A stretch of DNA of 64,000 nucleotides from Scilla litardierei. Its lineage: Eukaryota; Streptophyta; Magnoliopsida; Asparagales; Asparagaceae. Both the position numbers and the translations under genes were made by a program. The notes below the pieces were generated by a model. It did no database searches, was not told the origin of the DNA, and saw only the letters and a list, made by a program, of their open reading frames with translations. Below, piece by piece: positions 1 through 10,176 of this stretch (positions are counted from its first letter, which is position 1; each line of letters begins with the position of its first letter). The DNA lies in contig CM061130.1 of NCBI GenBank assembly GCA_030789695.1, positions 8,299,860 to 8,363,859 on the forward strand. The letters are read 5' to 3'.

Positions 1-189
1 TGTGCCTAGTTCTGGGCAGACTTCTACCCAGTTTTCTAGGCAGAAGTCTGCCTAGTTCACTCCGTACATTACTCCACGTCCCTCCCTCCATCCCTTCCTC
101 TCGCACTCTCTCAAACCCTAACCCTAGGGTTCAAAACGATCGGAGGAGGAGACAAAACCCTAACCCTAATTTCCTAAAGTTTACAATTT
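1..189. other. Inverted repeat and telo-box-rich AT/CT sequence at window edge
   Basis: Positions 1-55 hold an imperfect inverted repeat built from GGGCAGACTTCTACCCAG and CTAGGCAGAAGTCTGCCTAG. Positions 112-170 carry several AAACCCTAA (telo-box-like) motifs inside CT-rich sequence, as is common in transcribed leaders. No open reading frame of note is present. It may be the tail of an LTR cut by the window edge, but no LTR end can be shown. Confidence 0.4.
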
Positions 190-735
190 GGAATTGCATT
201 AAAGCATCTCCAACCCTCCCCTTCAAAAAAGCTACTTCAAAATGGAATATTCCTCAAAGATTCCATTTTGAAGAATGAGCGACTGCAATCATCCCCCTTC
301 AAATCTTATTTTATCATATTTAATTATCTTTACATAATGATAAAATATTACTTTTGAAAATGAGTTAATCTAATAAATTATTGACTTATTAAAGAAATTT
401 ATAAATACTATAAATTTATTGTTATTTTATAAGTATTATAACTTTAGTGAAAGATATTAAATATTAATATTTGTCCGTAAAAATAATATTAATTTTATAC
501 AGATGATCTCTTCATCAACAAAACAACCGAATACTTGAAAAATATTCAATATTGGTATCATATTATAGGTATTATGACGATCTTTACAGTGGTACTAAAA
601 TTATTAAATTTGGTTATGTGAAATGAAATATATTAAACGTTTAACTAATCATTCTTAATTAAATAGAGAGGCAAAGTTGTAATTTAGGGTGGGAATATCA
701 AATGAAGGGGTGAACAGTGCCCCTTCATATTTGAT
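190..735. mobile_element. Candidate MITE (AT-rich, non-coding)
   Basis: This AT-rich stretch starts with the motif GCATCTCCAACCCTCCCCTTC and ends with a hairpin made of TGAAGGGG and CCCCTTCA. CCCCTTCA-type sequence near both ends, the lack of coding capacity and the size of about 550 bp fit a DNA-transposon miniature. Clean terminal inverted repeats and a target-site duplication were not found, so family and boundaries are guesses. Confidence 0.3.
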
Positions 736-744
736 GTGTGTGTG

Positions 745-775
<31 letters not shown>

Positions 776-790
776 TGTATATGATATGTA
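733..790. repeat. ATGT microsatellite
   Basis: Short tandem ATGT units interrupted by GATATG. Simple-sequence repeat; no coding meaning is assigned to the Tyr/Ile/Cys-rich readings across it. Confidence 0.85.
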
Positions 791-821
791 TGGTTATAGG
801 CGATATGCTATATGGTTATAG

Positions 822-824
<3 letters not shown>

Positions 825-911
<87 letters not shown>
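825..911. repeat. Compound (GA)n-(TA)n microsatellite
   Basis: A GA run switches directly to a TA run that ends seven bases before the Helitron 3' terminus at 918. AT-rich simple repeats are common Helitron targets, since these elements insert between A and T. Confidence 0.9.
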
Positions 912-917
<6 letters not shown>

Positions 918-1496
918 CTAGTCATAACCCGTGCCCGCGGGCTCGGTGCATTCAATATTTTTCCCCGCAAAATCTTTGTCCCCAAAAAAATATTTTTACA
1001 GCCAAAATTTAAAAGAATAACAAATTAGCGTAAAAAAATTTAGAGGCACGGCCGCCTTCGGCGAGGAACAATAAATTCGGTGCGGGCGCCTTCGGCGTAG
1101 AACAACAAATTAGCGTATAAAATTTAGCGGGCGCCTTCGGCGCGGGCGCCTTCGGACCTCTGCTTGAGGGGTTAATTGAAACAGACGTCCAAAAAGCTCA
1201 GCCCGTCTCTTTGAATGCACATTCCCTGTGTTTTTTTTTGTTTCAATTTTTTTGGGCATGTGTTTCGATGAGTGCAAAACCGGGTGAAAATAAAAATGGT
1301 GGGTTTGAGTGTGTAGTGTCTTGGTTTTTTTGTTTTTTTTGCTTGAGGGTGTGATTTTGGGTGTTTGGGTATGTGTGTGTTTTTGAGGGGTTGGGTGGAG
1401 TTTTGTGTTTTTTGGGTTTTGGGTTTAAGAAGGTTGTCCCATGTGGCGATGTGACATTGCCACATGGGACAAAGATTTAAAAACCTCCCTCAATTG

Positions 1497-1505
<9 letters not shown>
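918..1505 (-). mobile_element. Short non-autonomous Helitron
   Basis: Read on the minus strand, the right-hand part near 1500 holds ATTACAATTGAGGG, matching the core 5' end of the larger Helitron at 26252. The element ends at 918 in CTAG, preceded by a GC-rich hairpin (CCGCGGGC core) like that of the larger copy, with A at 917 and T on the opposite strand as expected for insertion between A and T. The interior has GGCGCCTTCGGCG-type repeats shared with the larger copy. The 5'-terminal TC is replaced by an expanded TA microsatellite, so that end is approximate. No Rep/helicase is encoded, so it would have depended on an autonomous relative. Confidence 0.75.

Positions 1506-1541
<36 letters not shown>
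1500..1541. repeat. (AT)n microsatellite at Helitron 5' end
   Basis: A pure AT run that has overwritten or replaced the Helitron 5' TC dinucleotide. Confidence 0.9.
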
Positions 1542-1544
<3 letters not shown>

Positions 1545-1914
1545 AAACATCGATTTTGCAACCACTTGATGCATGGGTAAAACATGTCCAAATGAGTTGA
1601 AATTTTGTTTGGAGCTTGTTTAGACATGTTAGATGACATCCAACGGTCGGATTTTCTATGTACATTGTCTAGCTTTAAATTCCACTTGGATGGATCCGCA
1701 TGTTTGATCCATCCGAATGGATCCTAGTCAATCTCTATGTATGTATGTATGTTATTGTATTTATAAAATCCGAATGGATCCTAGTCAATCTCTATGTATA
1801 GTTATAAAATCGGCTAATTTTGCAACCACTTGATGCATGGGCAAAACATGTCCAAATGAGTTGAAATTTTGTTTGGAGCTAGTTTAGACATGTTAGATGA
1901 CATCCAACGGTCGG

Positions 1915-1920
<6 letters not shown>
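1541..1920. repeat. Diverged tandem duplication, period about 264 bp
   Basis: A block beginning TTTTGCAACCACTTGATGCA at 1554 recurs at 1818 with a few changes and runs for about 110 bp to CAACGGTCGGATTTT. Between the copies GAATGGATCCTAGTCAATCT occurs twice (about 1713 and 1771). It is non-coding and bounded by TA microsatellites on both sides. Confidence 0.8.

Positions 1921-1963
<43 letters not shown>
1919..1963. repeat. (TA)n run at LINE 3' end
   Basis: A TA run abuts the 3' end of the minus-strand LINE. It takes the place of the usual poly(A) tail. Confidence 0.85.
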
Positions 1964-1967
<4 letters not shown>

Positions 1968-4740
1968 GGTAATGAAAGCTTTATTAAAACTGTACAAAAT
2001 TACAGAACCCAATGGAAACCCCAGGGAATAGGGACTCCATAGAGAGAGGATAGGGCACAAGCGCCGTCACTCTCCACTAAAGATTCCCTGCCCCCATAGT
2101 TTCCACAAAAAATATATACAAGAATGCCTATCAGCCATTGTCAACCATTGTCTCTAAACCCCCAATTGGATAGGGCATCTGCCGCTTCAATGTCGTCCAT
2201 ATCAGCATCCTGGAGTGAAATCCTGACATCTGCCTTAATGTCTGCAAATATTTGGATAGAGGACTTCTTGTTTCCTTCAAATAATCTGTTGTTTCGCTCT
2301 CTCCAGAGGTGCCACACAGTGGCGCTTAGCGCATTCCTAGCCAGCCGCCCCAAGGTACTATTTTTGCAAAATTTGATCAGGTACAGATCTCCGACTTCAT
2401 GCAAGCTAGTGGGGACATTAGAAATGATACCGAGTTTAAGCATCATTCGGCTAAGCAAGTAGCGGCTGAAAGAGCAGTCAAAAAATAAATGACTTGCGGT
2501 TTCGTTCTCTGCGCCATCACATAGCAGGCAGTGCCCATCTGAGTTAAGCCCCCATTGGATGAGCCAATCTTTAGTAAGCAATTTTGATTTGAATGCACGC
2601 AACAATGTGAGCGACATTTTAGGAATTTGCTTGGTATACCAGACTAATTTGTGATAAGCGAATTTCTCACCTCGAATTCTAGTACCTTCCCAAGATTGCC
2701 TGAAGTGGAAAATAGGCCCCGGAATCCAGCTCCACGCGTCCTCTCCTTGCGAGATGCTATTGCCCTGAAGAATTGGCCTCAGGCATTGCAAGTTTGAGTC
2801 AAGTTGCCAATCAGTACCATTCCAGTAATCCGCCACCTTTTTTTAAGCTTTCTCCCTCTGGGATAGCGTGCAAATGTTTGAGCGGGCCACAAGGTAACTA
2901 GTTATCGTGCCAGAAGAGAGTAGTTCTACCATTCCTCACCTTCTATTTAATAAGCTTCTGCGATATGCTTCTACAGTGTAGCAAAAACTTCCACGAGCCC
3001 GAATGTAATAAGTTTCCCTCTGACGCGTAGAATTTACCAGAGTGGCCATATTTCCTCTCCATATATTTGCCCCACAGCCCCCCTGAAGTTAAGTATCTCC
3101 AAGTAAGGCGAACACCATAATCCAAATTGATGTCCGAGAGGAGCCTGAGCCCTACCCCACCTTCATCCTTGGGGGTGCACAAATCCTTCCATGCCCAAGC
3201 TCGAGAAGATCCCCATATAAATCTTCTGCAAACAGACGTAATAGTGTGCAGAACAGAGATAGGAATTCGGAAGGCTTGCATCCAAAAGGAGATCATACCG
3301 TAAATAATCGTTTTGACCAGCTCAATCCTGCCAGAGATAGACAAAGAGGTAGTAGACCAGCCCAAGAGTCTCTTTTTACACCTGTCTATAAGCCTACTAT
3401 ACATAGGAGTCTTCAGATATTTGGATGAGAGTGGGAGCCCCAAATAAGTAGTAATGGTAGAAGCAAGTTTAATCCCCAACTGTTCTGGAAATAATAAAGG
3501 GTTCTTTGTACCCTTACTAAAGATGCCAGCACTTTTCTCCTAATTCACAAGAAGACCCGTGAAGTTATGGAAATCTTCAAGTAAAGATTGTAGCCCTTTA
3601 AGAGAATGGGTATTGCCTCTGCAAAAGACTAACAAGTCATCAGCAAACAATAATTGTGAGATATAACCTGATCTTCTCATAGGGTGAATGGTGCCGGAGA
3701 TGATAGCCTTGCTAATCAACAGCCAGAAAGCCTCCATAACAATTACAAACAAATATGGGGATAGGGGGTCTCCTTGCCGAAGGCCTCTATTGCTTCCAAA
3801 ATGCCCCCACAGGGGATCCATTGATCATAACCGAGAAAGATGGAGTTGAAATGCATTCCTTGATCCAGTTGATGAATTTGTGGTTGAAACCCATCTGGTG
3901 GAGAAAATAATAAATAAACTCTCTGTTCACACTATCAAAAGCTTTACGGAGGTCCAATTTTATGCATGCTCGAGCCCCCATAGGGTTGCTAAATCCTTTA
4001 TTTCTTCATGGGCTAGCAAGGTACAATCAGAAAGTAGCCTACCTTTCAAGAATGCAGCTTGATTTGGGGAGATGAGATCATGTATTGCCTCTTTTAGTCT
4101 GTTGCATATGACCTTGCTAATAATTTGGTAAATCACGTTGCAACATGCAATTGGCCTGTAGTCACCAAGGCTAGTTGCATTCCCATTTTTGGGCACAAGC
4201 GTGAGAAATGTGTGATTCACCTGGGGAAGTAGAACGCCAGTTTTGAAGAATGACAGAACCCCGGTAGTAACATCATTACCTATTTGGTTCCAGTTGTGAT
4301 GGTAGAAGTAGCCATTGAAACCATCAGGACCCGGAGATTTGTCTGCCCCTATTTGAAAGGCGGCGTCCTTAATTTTCGATATCGAGACCCGCCGATCAAA
4401 CCAAGCGACAACTTCAGGGGTTAATTTCCGCTTTGGTACCAGCCTAGGAAAAACTCTCCAATAGTGCGCCTGGTTATATAATTCCATATATAACTGCGGT
4501 GCCTCAATTTTGAGCTCCTCATAAGATTTATTCTTCCTACCCTCAGCATCAATGAGGTGCCCCAGATTGTTGTGAACCTGTCTAGCCTTCATGCAGTTAT
4601 AAAAAACTTCGTATTCCTGTCCCCCAGGCTCAGCCACTCTTGTCTGCTTTTTTGACGCATCATTTCTTCATCCCATCCCAGAAGTTTGGATAATTCCGAA
4701 TATAAACTACGCTCCTAGCATTGCAACATTATATCTTCAT
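1964..4740 (-). mobile_element. 5'-truncated L1-type LINE
   Basis: A non-LTR retrotransposon on the minus strand. It has the C-terminal two thirds of ORF2 (reverse transcriptase then zf-RVT), a short 3' UTR and an AATAAA signal (plus-strand TTTATT at 1980-1985) close to its 3' end. The apurinic endonuclease domain and ORF1 are absent, the usual result of incomplete target-primed reverse transcription. The left end abuts a TA run, not poly(A). The 5' boundary near 4740 is placed where recognisable ORF2 sequence ends. No target-site duplication was identified. Confidence 0.85.
2141..4637 (-). pseudogene. LINE ORF2 remnant: reverse transcriptase and zf-RVT
   Basis: This is the polymerase of an L1-type retrotransposon, which copies its RNA at a nicked chromosomal site. 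In coding order: 4637-3960 holds the RT fingers with SPGPDGFNG; 3981-3787 holds palm motif A (KLDLRKAFDSVN); 3821-3540 holds the catalytic FADDLLVF; 3479-2943 is the thumb/connection; 2836-2141 is the zf-RVT region with a Cys/His cluster (CLLCDGAENETASHLFFDC). The pieces lie in different frames with stops between them, so at least four frameshifts or small indels have killed it. Sequence just upstream of 4637 still resembles ORF2 in another frame. Identification of domains is firm; activity is excluded. Confidence 0.9.
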
Positions 4741-5525
4741 GAAATATATATATATAAGAGCTTCGTATGAAAAATGGATACGATCCATGGTAACGACACT
4801 ACCAACGAGTATCCAACATAAGCTTTGAGAGTAAACTTTAGCGTTGGTGTTATACTCGTCATGCAATGCCACCCCACATCTAAGAGTCCACATAGGCTAT
4901 GTTTTGGGTGTGGTAACTTGAACTCATTTTTAATGAGATGGGAAAAATCAATCCAAGATGATATCATGTTACATGGAAAAGTGGATTGGTTTGAGTTGAA
5001 TTTCTTGAAAGTTCTCCTTGTGTGCTTCAATGTTTAATCATCACACTTACACGATGGTGTAGAAGTATTTGTTATAATCTACATTGGTTTTGACTTGTTT
5101 ATTCTAAAAATGACTACATGCAAATGTTTGTTATAGTTAATAATACTCTCTTTTTGCATGTATTATGACATTGACTTCGTGATTACACTTTTGATGATAA
5201 CAAAAGGGGGAGAATAATTTGATAATTTGGGAAGGTACGGTATTAATGAATAATAATGTGGTATGCTTAATGAATATGCTTAATGAATAATTGGTGCATG
5301 AATATGTATTGGTATTGCTTAATGAATATGTGTTCATGGGGGAGCATGGATATAGGGAGAGCATGCTTATAGTTTGAATATCGTTGCATATCATTGTTAT
5401 AATGTTGCATACTTCCTCCATCATCACTCTTGACACACAAATGTAACGGTGATATTATTTGGATCGTTATTGCTCAAATCTTATATATGGTTTGTTATCA
5501 TCAAAAGGGAAAGATTGTTGGATAC
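4741..5525 (+). other. Probable 3' tail of an old copia element, ending at an LTR start
   Basis: There is no credible gene here. Two purine-rich motifs lie close to TGATGATAACAAAAGGGGGA (about 5190-5212) and ATCATCAAAAGGGAAAGAT (about 5496-5514), the form seen at polypurine tracts next to copia 3' LTRs. The second is followed by TGTTGGATAC, a plausible copia LTR start, which is then cut by Gypsy-A at 5526. A short AT-rich tandem motif (TGCTTAATGAATA) recurs near 5260-5330. The copia assignment rests only on these motifs. Confidence 0.4.
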
Positions 5526-6250
5526 TGTAACGACCAGTATTTTTCAACACATCAATTTACGTATTTACGCATTTTCAACATTTTAAAATTTTTCTTTATA
5601 ATGGTTAGTCAGGAGTTTTATATCAAAAATGATTTCAAAAATTTCCTATAAAAATGTTTTGAAGCATTAGACTAGTTATAGAGTATTTCAATAAGTTTGG
5701 ATTTCATCAAATACCTCTAAATGATTTAGATAAAAATTCATTTTCAATTATTACTGTTTTGGCTTAACGAATTAATTTTCTTTACAAACATTATCAAAAT
5801 GTTTTCAAACTTTTACTGTGTCATCCTATGATCATTTAGGGCTCCCTACATTAATTTCGTAATTTTCTGATATTAAATCAACTTAGAACCCGAAAACCCA
5901 CTCTCTAAATATTTTAGCCTAAATCTAATATCTCCGCAGCTCAAACCCCAAAATAGATCTCGTCTTCGCGATCTTCGCGATGATACGATCCCATGGATAT
6001 GTTTTCGCAATTTTTCGGAGTCGTATGCGAAAACGGGGTTGTATTCCACCGTTTTCACTAATTACTATCACTAATCACCATTTTACAACTTACTAATTCA
6101 CTTTTTACCCAATTACTTCTATCCTAAACGACCAACCACTCCCTTAACCAGCCTCCCTTATCTACTGAGATCCAAATAATTTGGATCTTATCCACACCCT
6201 TTAACAATTTTGTCTTCCCCCTTAATTACAATATTGCCATTAGCTTAACC

Positions 6251-6258
6251 TATATAAA
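6251..6258 (+). promoter_or_regulatory. TATA box, Gypsy-A 5' LTR
   Basis: TATATAAA followed by a C-rich stretch and a long CT run. The right LTR keeps the same arrangement at 53625-53632. This is the expected start region of the element's genomic RNA. Confidence 0.6.
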
Positions 6259-6287
6259 CCCCCCTCCCACTTTGTACTAACACACAC

Positions 6288-6290
<3 letters not shown>

Positions 6291-6368
<78 letters not shown>
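6291..6368. repeat. (TC)n microsatellite in Gypsy-A LTR
   Basis: An almost pure TC run of about 75 bases lies about 35 bp downstream of the TATA box. The right LTR has only a short CT-rich remnant here, so the run expanded in this copy or shrank in the other. Confidence 0.95.
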
Positions 6369-6370
<2 letters not shown>

Positions 6371-8874
6371 CCCTTTCACGTTCGAACCCATACCCCAGCC
6401 CGTGGAAACCCCCGCTCTCCCTCTCAAAATCTCTCTCTCCCTCTCTCCGTAGTCATCACACGACGGACCGCTGTCGCCGATCGACCACCGCTCGCCGAGA
6501 GCTCGTTGCCATCCTCCAAGCGCTCACGCTCTTCCATGGTGACCCCGACCCCCGACAGCGTTGACGAACCCGCTCGCAGCTCTAAGCCCGAAGCCCGCAC
6601 ACCCTCGCCGTGAAGCCACATCAGCACCCATGACGCCGCTGCTACCGTACTCCGCCGTCACCACCGCCTCACCGTTAGCAGCTCGCCACCGCCGCAAATA
6701 GCACCCCACAGCTCCACACGGTTCGTCACTCCGATGAGGAACCCCGCCCAGCGACGCTTCCCCGCTCCGAGCTTCGCCACCGCCGCTCCTCTGACAACCG
6801 CTCCCACGCCACGTTCGCCGCCTAGCCCTGCTGTCGAGAGCAGGATGGCCTCCTCCCCGTTGCACTGTCGACATGCGGAAATGTAATTCGTGTATATATA
6901 CGGTATTTTATAATTAGTTAAATGGGTATTATTAGTTTTTAATTCATAACTAAAAATATACGCCTCAGACAAATGTGAAACCAGCTCCAGAAAATCAGAA
7001 ATGATATTCTGGATCCAATGGCGCTGGTCTCATCTCGATTAGACGCTTATATTTTCTGAAATAAATTTTTAACCCTAAAACTTAAATACGTAAATTCCTT
7101 TTAAAATCAGTAACTTCTAATTTTCACGTACAATGATACGTGAGAAAAATATATGTTGTAGTAATCTTCGAGACGATCATTTTGACTGCTCGCTTGAACA
7201 ATTCCGATTAGTATTGCATCCAGAATAAATTATTGAAGGATTACGTTACTTAAGTAAAAGTGGGTTTCAATGTGATTTTTGAGCTTCTGAAAATTATAAA
7301 AATTAACAGAGGCTTCTGAAAATATGTTCCTCTTACAGTAAAATTATATTCTTCATTTTTAGCCTATATAAAAATTTAGAATGTTTTCTAACACCGTTTC
7401 ATCAGTTTTAAAAATCAGAACGATCAAATTATTTAGATAGGAATGTCATGTTCTCTAATCAATTATGTTTGTGTTGCAGGTACAAATTCTTTTGCACCAG
7501 CTTCCGTGGAAGCCATAGATCCAGTCCTGGTTTGCTACAACAACTTCGAATTTAGTAAGTTACAACAATTCTAGATTTAGAAAATTAGTTAACTGTACTC
7601 GTATGAACTCATAGAACACCACTTATAGCCTCAGAACGGCTGTTGACTTGAACCAGACTAGAAACCTATTCTAAGAGGAAAGTAATCGACTACAGATCAA
7701 ACTTTAAACTTTGGTGGTTGTAGCATACAACCATCAACTTGGGTAAATTGTGTACTAAACAAAACTATTACATGCTTGAAGCATGGAATCGACACCCCGA
7801 GTGTTGGACTTGTCTTTATCCGCTAATTCCTTAGCGTCCACCGTGCTTTGGCACAGTCTGCTTGATAATGAGTTGCTAATTTCTGGTTTTCAATAAGAAA
7901 GTTAACCAGTTGTCTTGGTTTGACTAGCATCAAGTGATACATTGTATGGAACACCGTATGGAATATATTGTGGAACATCTCGTGGAACATCCTGTAAGGA
8001 ACATGTACTTGATTCACATGACACATCACCGGGGTTTGGGGTAACTCGTAGTTGAGAGAGATCGGGAGTGACTGGAGTTCATCTACATGTCTAGCTGCCT
8101 GTGTTTCGGCAAATAAAAATATGCTGCCATGTCAGCATCCTGTCTAGCTGCCTGGGTTTTCGGCATTCGTCTGGGTAAACGCATACAGGCAAGAGATGAA
8201 CGCAATGGTCACATATTGTACCCTCCGACTTGAGTCATGTAGTTTTAGTGTAGCTTGCACGCAGTATTTGCACTTTACCTACTACACAATTGCAGTCAAC
8301 GTACTTTACTTGTTGTACCTTCAGCTACCGCAGTACCATGTTTCACTTGCACTACTACTGTACACTTGTTATCCCTTTCAGTTCTGTTTACTTTTACTTT
8401 TCAGTTATGTACAATGTTGCTCATTACTTTACTTTTCACTCTGGTTTCCTTGTACGTAGTTACTTTTGTTGTATTTGTACATTGCTTCTTTTCTATATAT
8501 ATAGAATTGGTGTGACTTACCTACGGTTCCATTTATGGCACCGGCAGACGACGACCTGATCGAGAAAGTTGCCCCCGAGTTCGAATAGCCTGAGTTTGAC
8601 CCGGAGGCTGCAGAGTTTTGGCTGCTTGTGCTAGTGTAGGTGTTGTATTATGTTTTTCCCTTTCGCATTTCCTTTCCGTACTTCCTTTATGTATCTGTGT
8701 GAGAGAGTGCTGGTTGTTTTTGTACTTTAAACTTGGACTGTAATAATGTGTGTAAGCTGGTTGAGTGTTTGGTACATCTCTAGATTATGGCTATGCTGAT
8801 TTCATTGGTAAACTGCAAGACCTGCAAATAAATCAAATAAGTAACATGCCCCCGAGAGCGGATCATTACAAGTT

Positions 8875-8890
8875 TGGTGGCCCATGCAGG
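8875..8890 (+). promoter_or_regulatory. Primer-binding site, Gypsy-A
   Basis: TGGTGGCCCATGCAGG begins four bases after the LTR end and begins with TGG, the complement of a tRNA CCA end. The same 16 bases occur just inside the 5' LTRs of the LARD-like element, Gypsy-B and Gypsy-C. The tRNA was not identified. Confidence 0.7.
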
Positions 8891-8997
8891 TTCGCGCAAA
8901 ATACCTCGTGAACAATATAATAAAATCAGGATGTACCGTATATGATACTCGACTAAGCTGACATTTTTCTATGTATGCAGGTTTGACACTCAAAACG

Positions 8998-10121
8998 ATG
9001 GACGTACACACCACTGAGAGTCCTAACAGAGCTGACCTATCTGGAGCAAGCAACCAGACCGGTAACAGACAACCTCTACCTGTACATCAGATTTCTGATC
9101 TCGCATTGTGAGAGATGGTTCAAGCTATCCGAGGAGAACAAAAGCCTAGAGGAGGCATACAACAATTCCGGTCACTCCACCCGAAGACCTGGAATGGTGT
9201 AGATGGCCCTGTGAAGGAGGAAGAATGGCTGCAAAGCACCGAAGAAAATTTGAGGGCCGCTCAGATCGCAGAATATGAATGAGTGGACACTGCCAAGTCC
9301 CAACTAACTGACGGAGCCAGAATCTCGTGGAGCTCCGCTGAAGATCGTCTACAACGACCAATCAACTGGGCGACATTCACTGACCACTTCCACACCCAAT
9401 ACTTCTCACCCGAAGCTCAAATGGAACTTCAAGCTCAATTCATCGTGTTGAAGCAAGGTTCCATGTCAGTGGAACAGTATGATGCCCAATTCACCATGCT
9501 GAGCCGTTTTTCTCCCAGGATGGTTGCCACCCCCTAACCCGAGCCCAACGTTTCAAGAAAGGGCTCAACATAAAGATCCGATGAAACTTGGTCGGACATC
9601 AACTTTGCACTCATACCGAGGTCCTGGCTGTAGCTCGTGAACACGAGTTAATTGAGAGAGAAGAAAGACGTGAGATGGCTGCCCCTCCCAGAAGGCCCCC
9701 ACCTCCAACCACTGCTACTGGACCCAGCCGACGACCCCCGTCCAATTAGATGTACCGGTGCACCCAGCAGACGCAATTCAAGAGGCATGCCCCACCACCG
9801 CGTCAGGTGTGTCATCATTGCGGGAAGCCAGGGCACTTTCGTTCCGAATGTCAGTCTTTTCTGAACCTTGGCCTGATCTGTGGGGAGAAGGACCATGCCG
9901 CAAAGGATTGCCCAAGGAGGCCACCACCTTCTACTCTGCTCCGGCCAATTCCCCTGCCAGGAATGCACCGCAGCGACCACCACCACCTACTCAGTAACGA
10001 CAACCACTCCCTCCTCAACAGCGAGTGTACCAGCAAACCCGACAACAGGCGCCACCCCCGAGGCACCAAGCTTATACAATGATGGTGGAAGAGGCAGAGG
10101 CCACGGACCAACTAATCACAG
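8998..10121 (+). pseudogene. gag: Gypsy-A gag (capsid/nucleocapsid) pseudogene
   Basis: A retrotransposon Gag that would form the virus-like particle. The reading starts at ATG 8998. A Retrotrans_gag segment lies around 9290-9540 (recognisable QYFSPEAQMELQAQF and EQYDAQFTMLSRF). The nucleocapsid zinc knuckle CHHCGKPGHFRSEC lies near 9807-9848, and a second Cys-rich segment follows. The C-terminal tail resembles that of Gypsy-C. Several in-frame stops and frame changes break it. It ends at a conserved splice-donor-like site (exon base 10121). Family assignment is solid; function is lost. Confidence 0.8.
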
Positions 10122-10176
10122 GTATGAGATATCCCACTGAGCTATATACTCTATTGTTTAGAAATCGTAAGCTTAG
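10122..10176 (+). other. Putative intron at gag/protease junction, Gypsy-A
   Basis: A 55-bp GT...AG segment (donor CACAG/GTATGAG, acceptor AAGCTTAG/AC). Its removal joins the gag frame to the protease frame in phase 1. Without removal the reading shifts frame and stops. Gypsy-C has an intron at the same protein position and in the same phase. At 55 bp it is short for a plant intron and may have lost bases as the element decayed. Confidence 0.6.

Larger units (their letters stand above)
5526..8870 (+). repeat. Gypsy-A 5' LTR
   Basis: It starts TGTAACGACC, as do the LTRs of the LARD-like element and Gypsy-C, and ends ATTACA four bases before the primer site, giving 3345 bp. It contains the TATA box at 6251, a CT microsatellite just downstream, and a GC-rich stretch at about 6460-6870 that resembles reading frames on both strands but is not gene-like. 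Near 7940-8000 short units containing GTGGAACATC repeat. A TCTAGCTGCCTG unit followed by a TTTCGGCA motif occurs twice (about 8090 and 8142). The right LTR lacks about 125 bp near its start. Confidence 0.8.

Noticed and set aside
112..170. Telomere-like AAACCCTAA motifs suggesting an interstitial telomere
   Set aside because: Only a few scattered units, not a tandem array; such telo-box motifs are common in plant leaders.
6424..6972. Gly/Arg-rich frames on the minus strand near 6.4-6.9 kb
   Set aside because: They lie in the GC-rich part of the Gypsy-A LTR and continue into the CT microsatellite; no domain is seen.
8196..8559. Three overlapping Cys/Leu/Phe/Tyr-rich frames of 86-89 codons resembling membrane proteins
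   Set aside because: T-rich LTR sequence gives hydrophobic translations in all three frames; no conserved counterpart is available.
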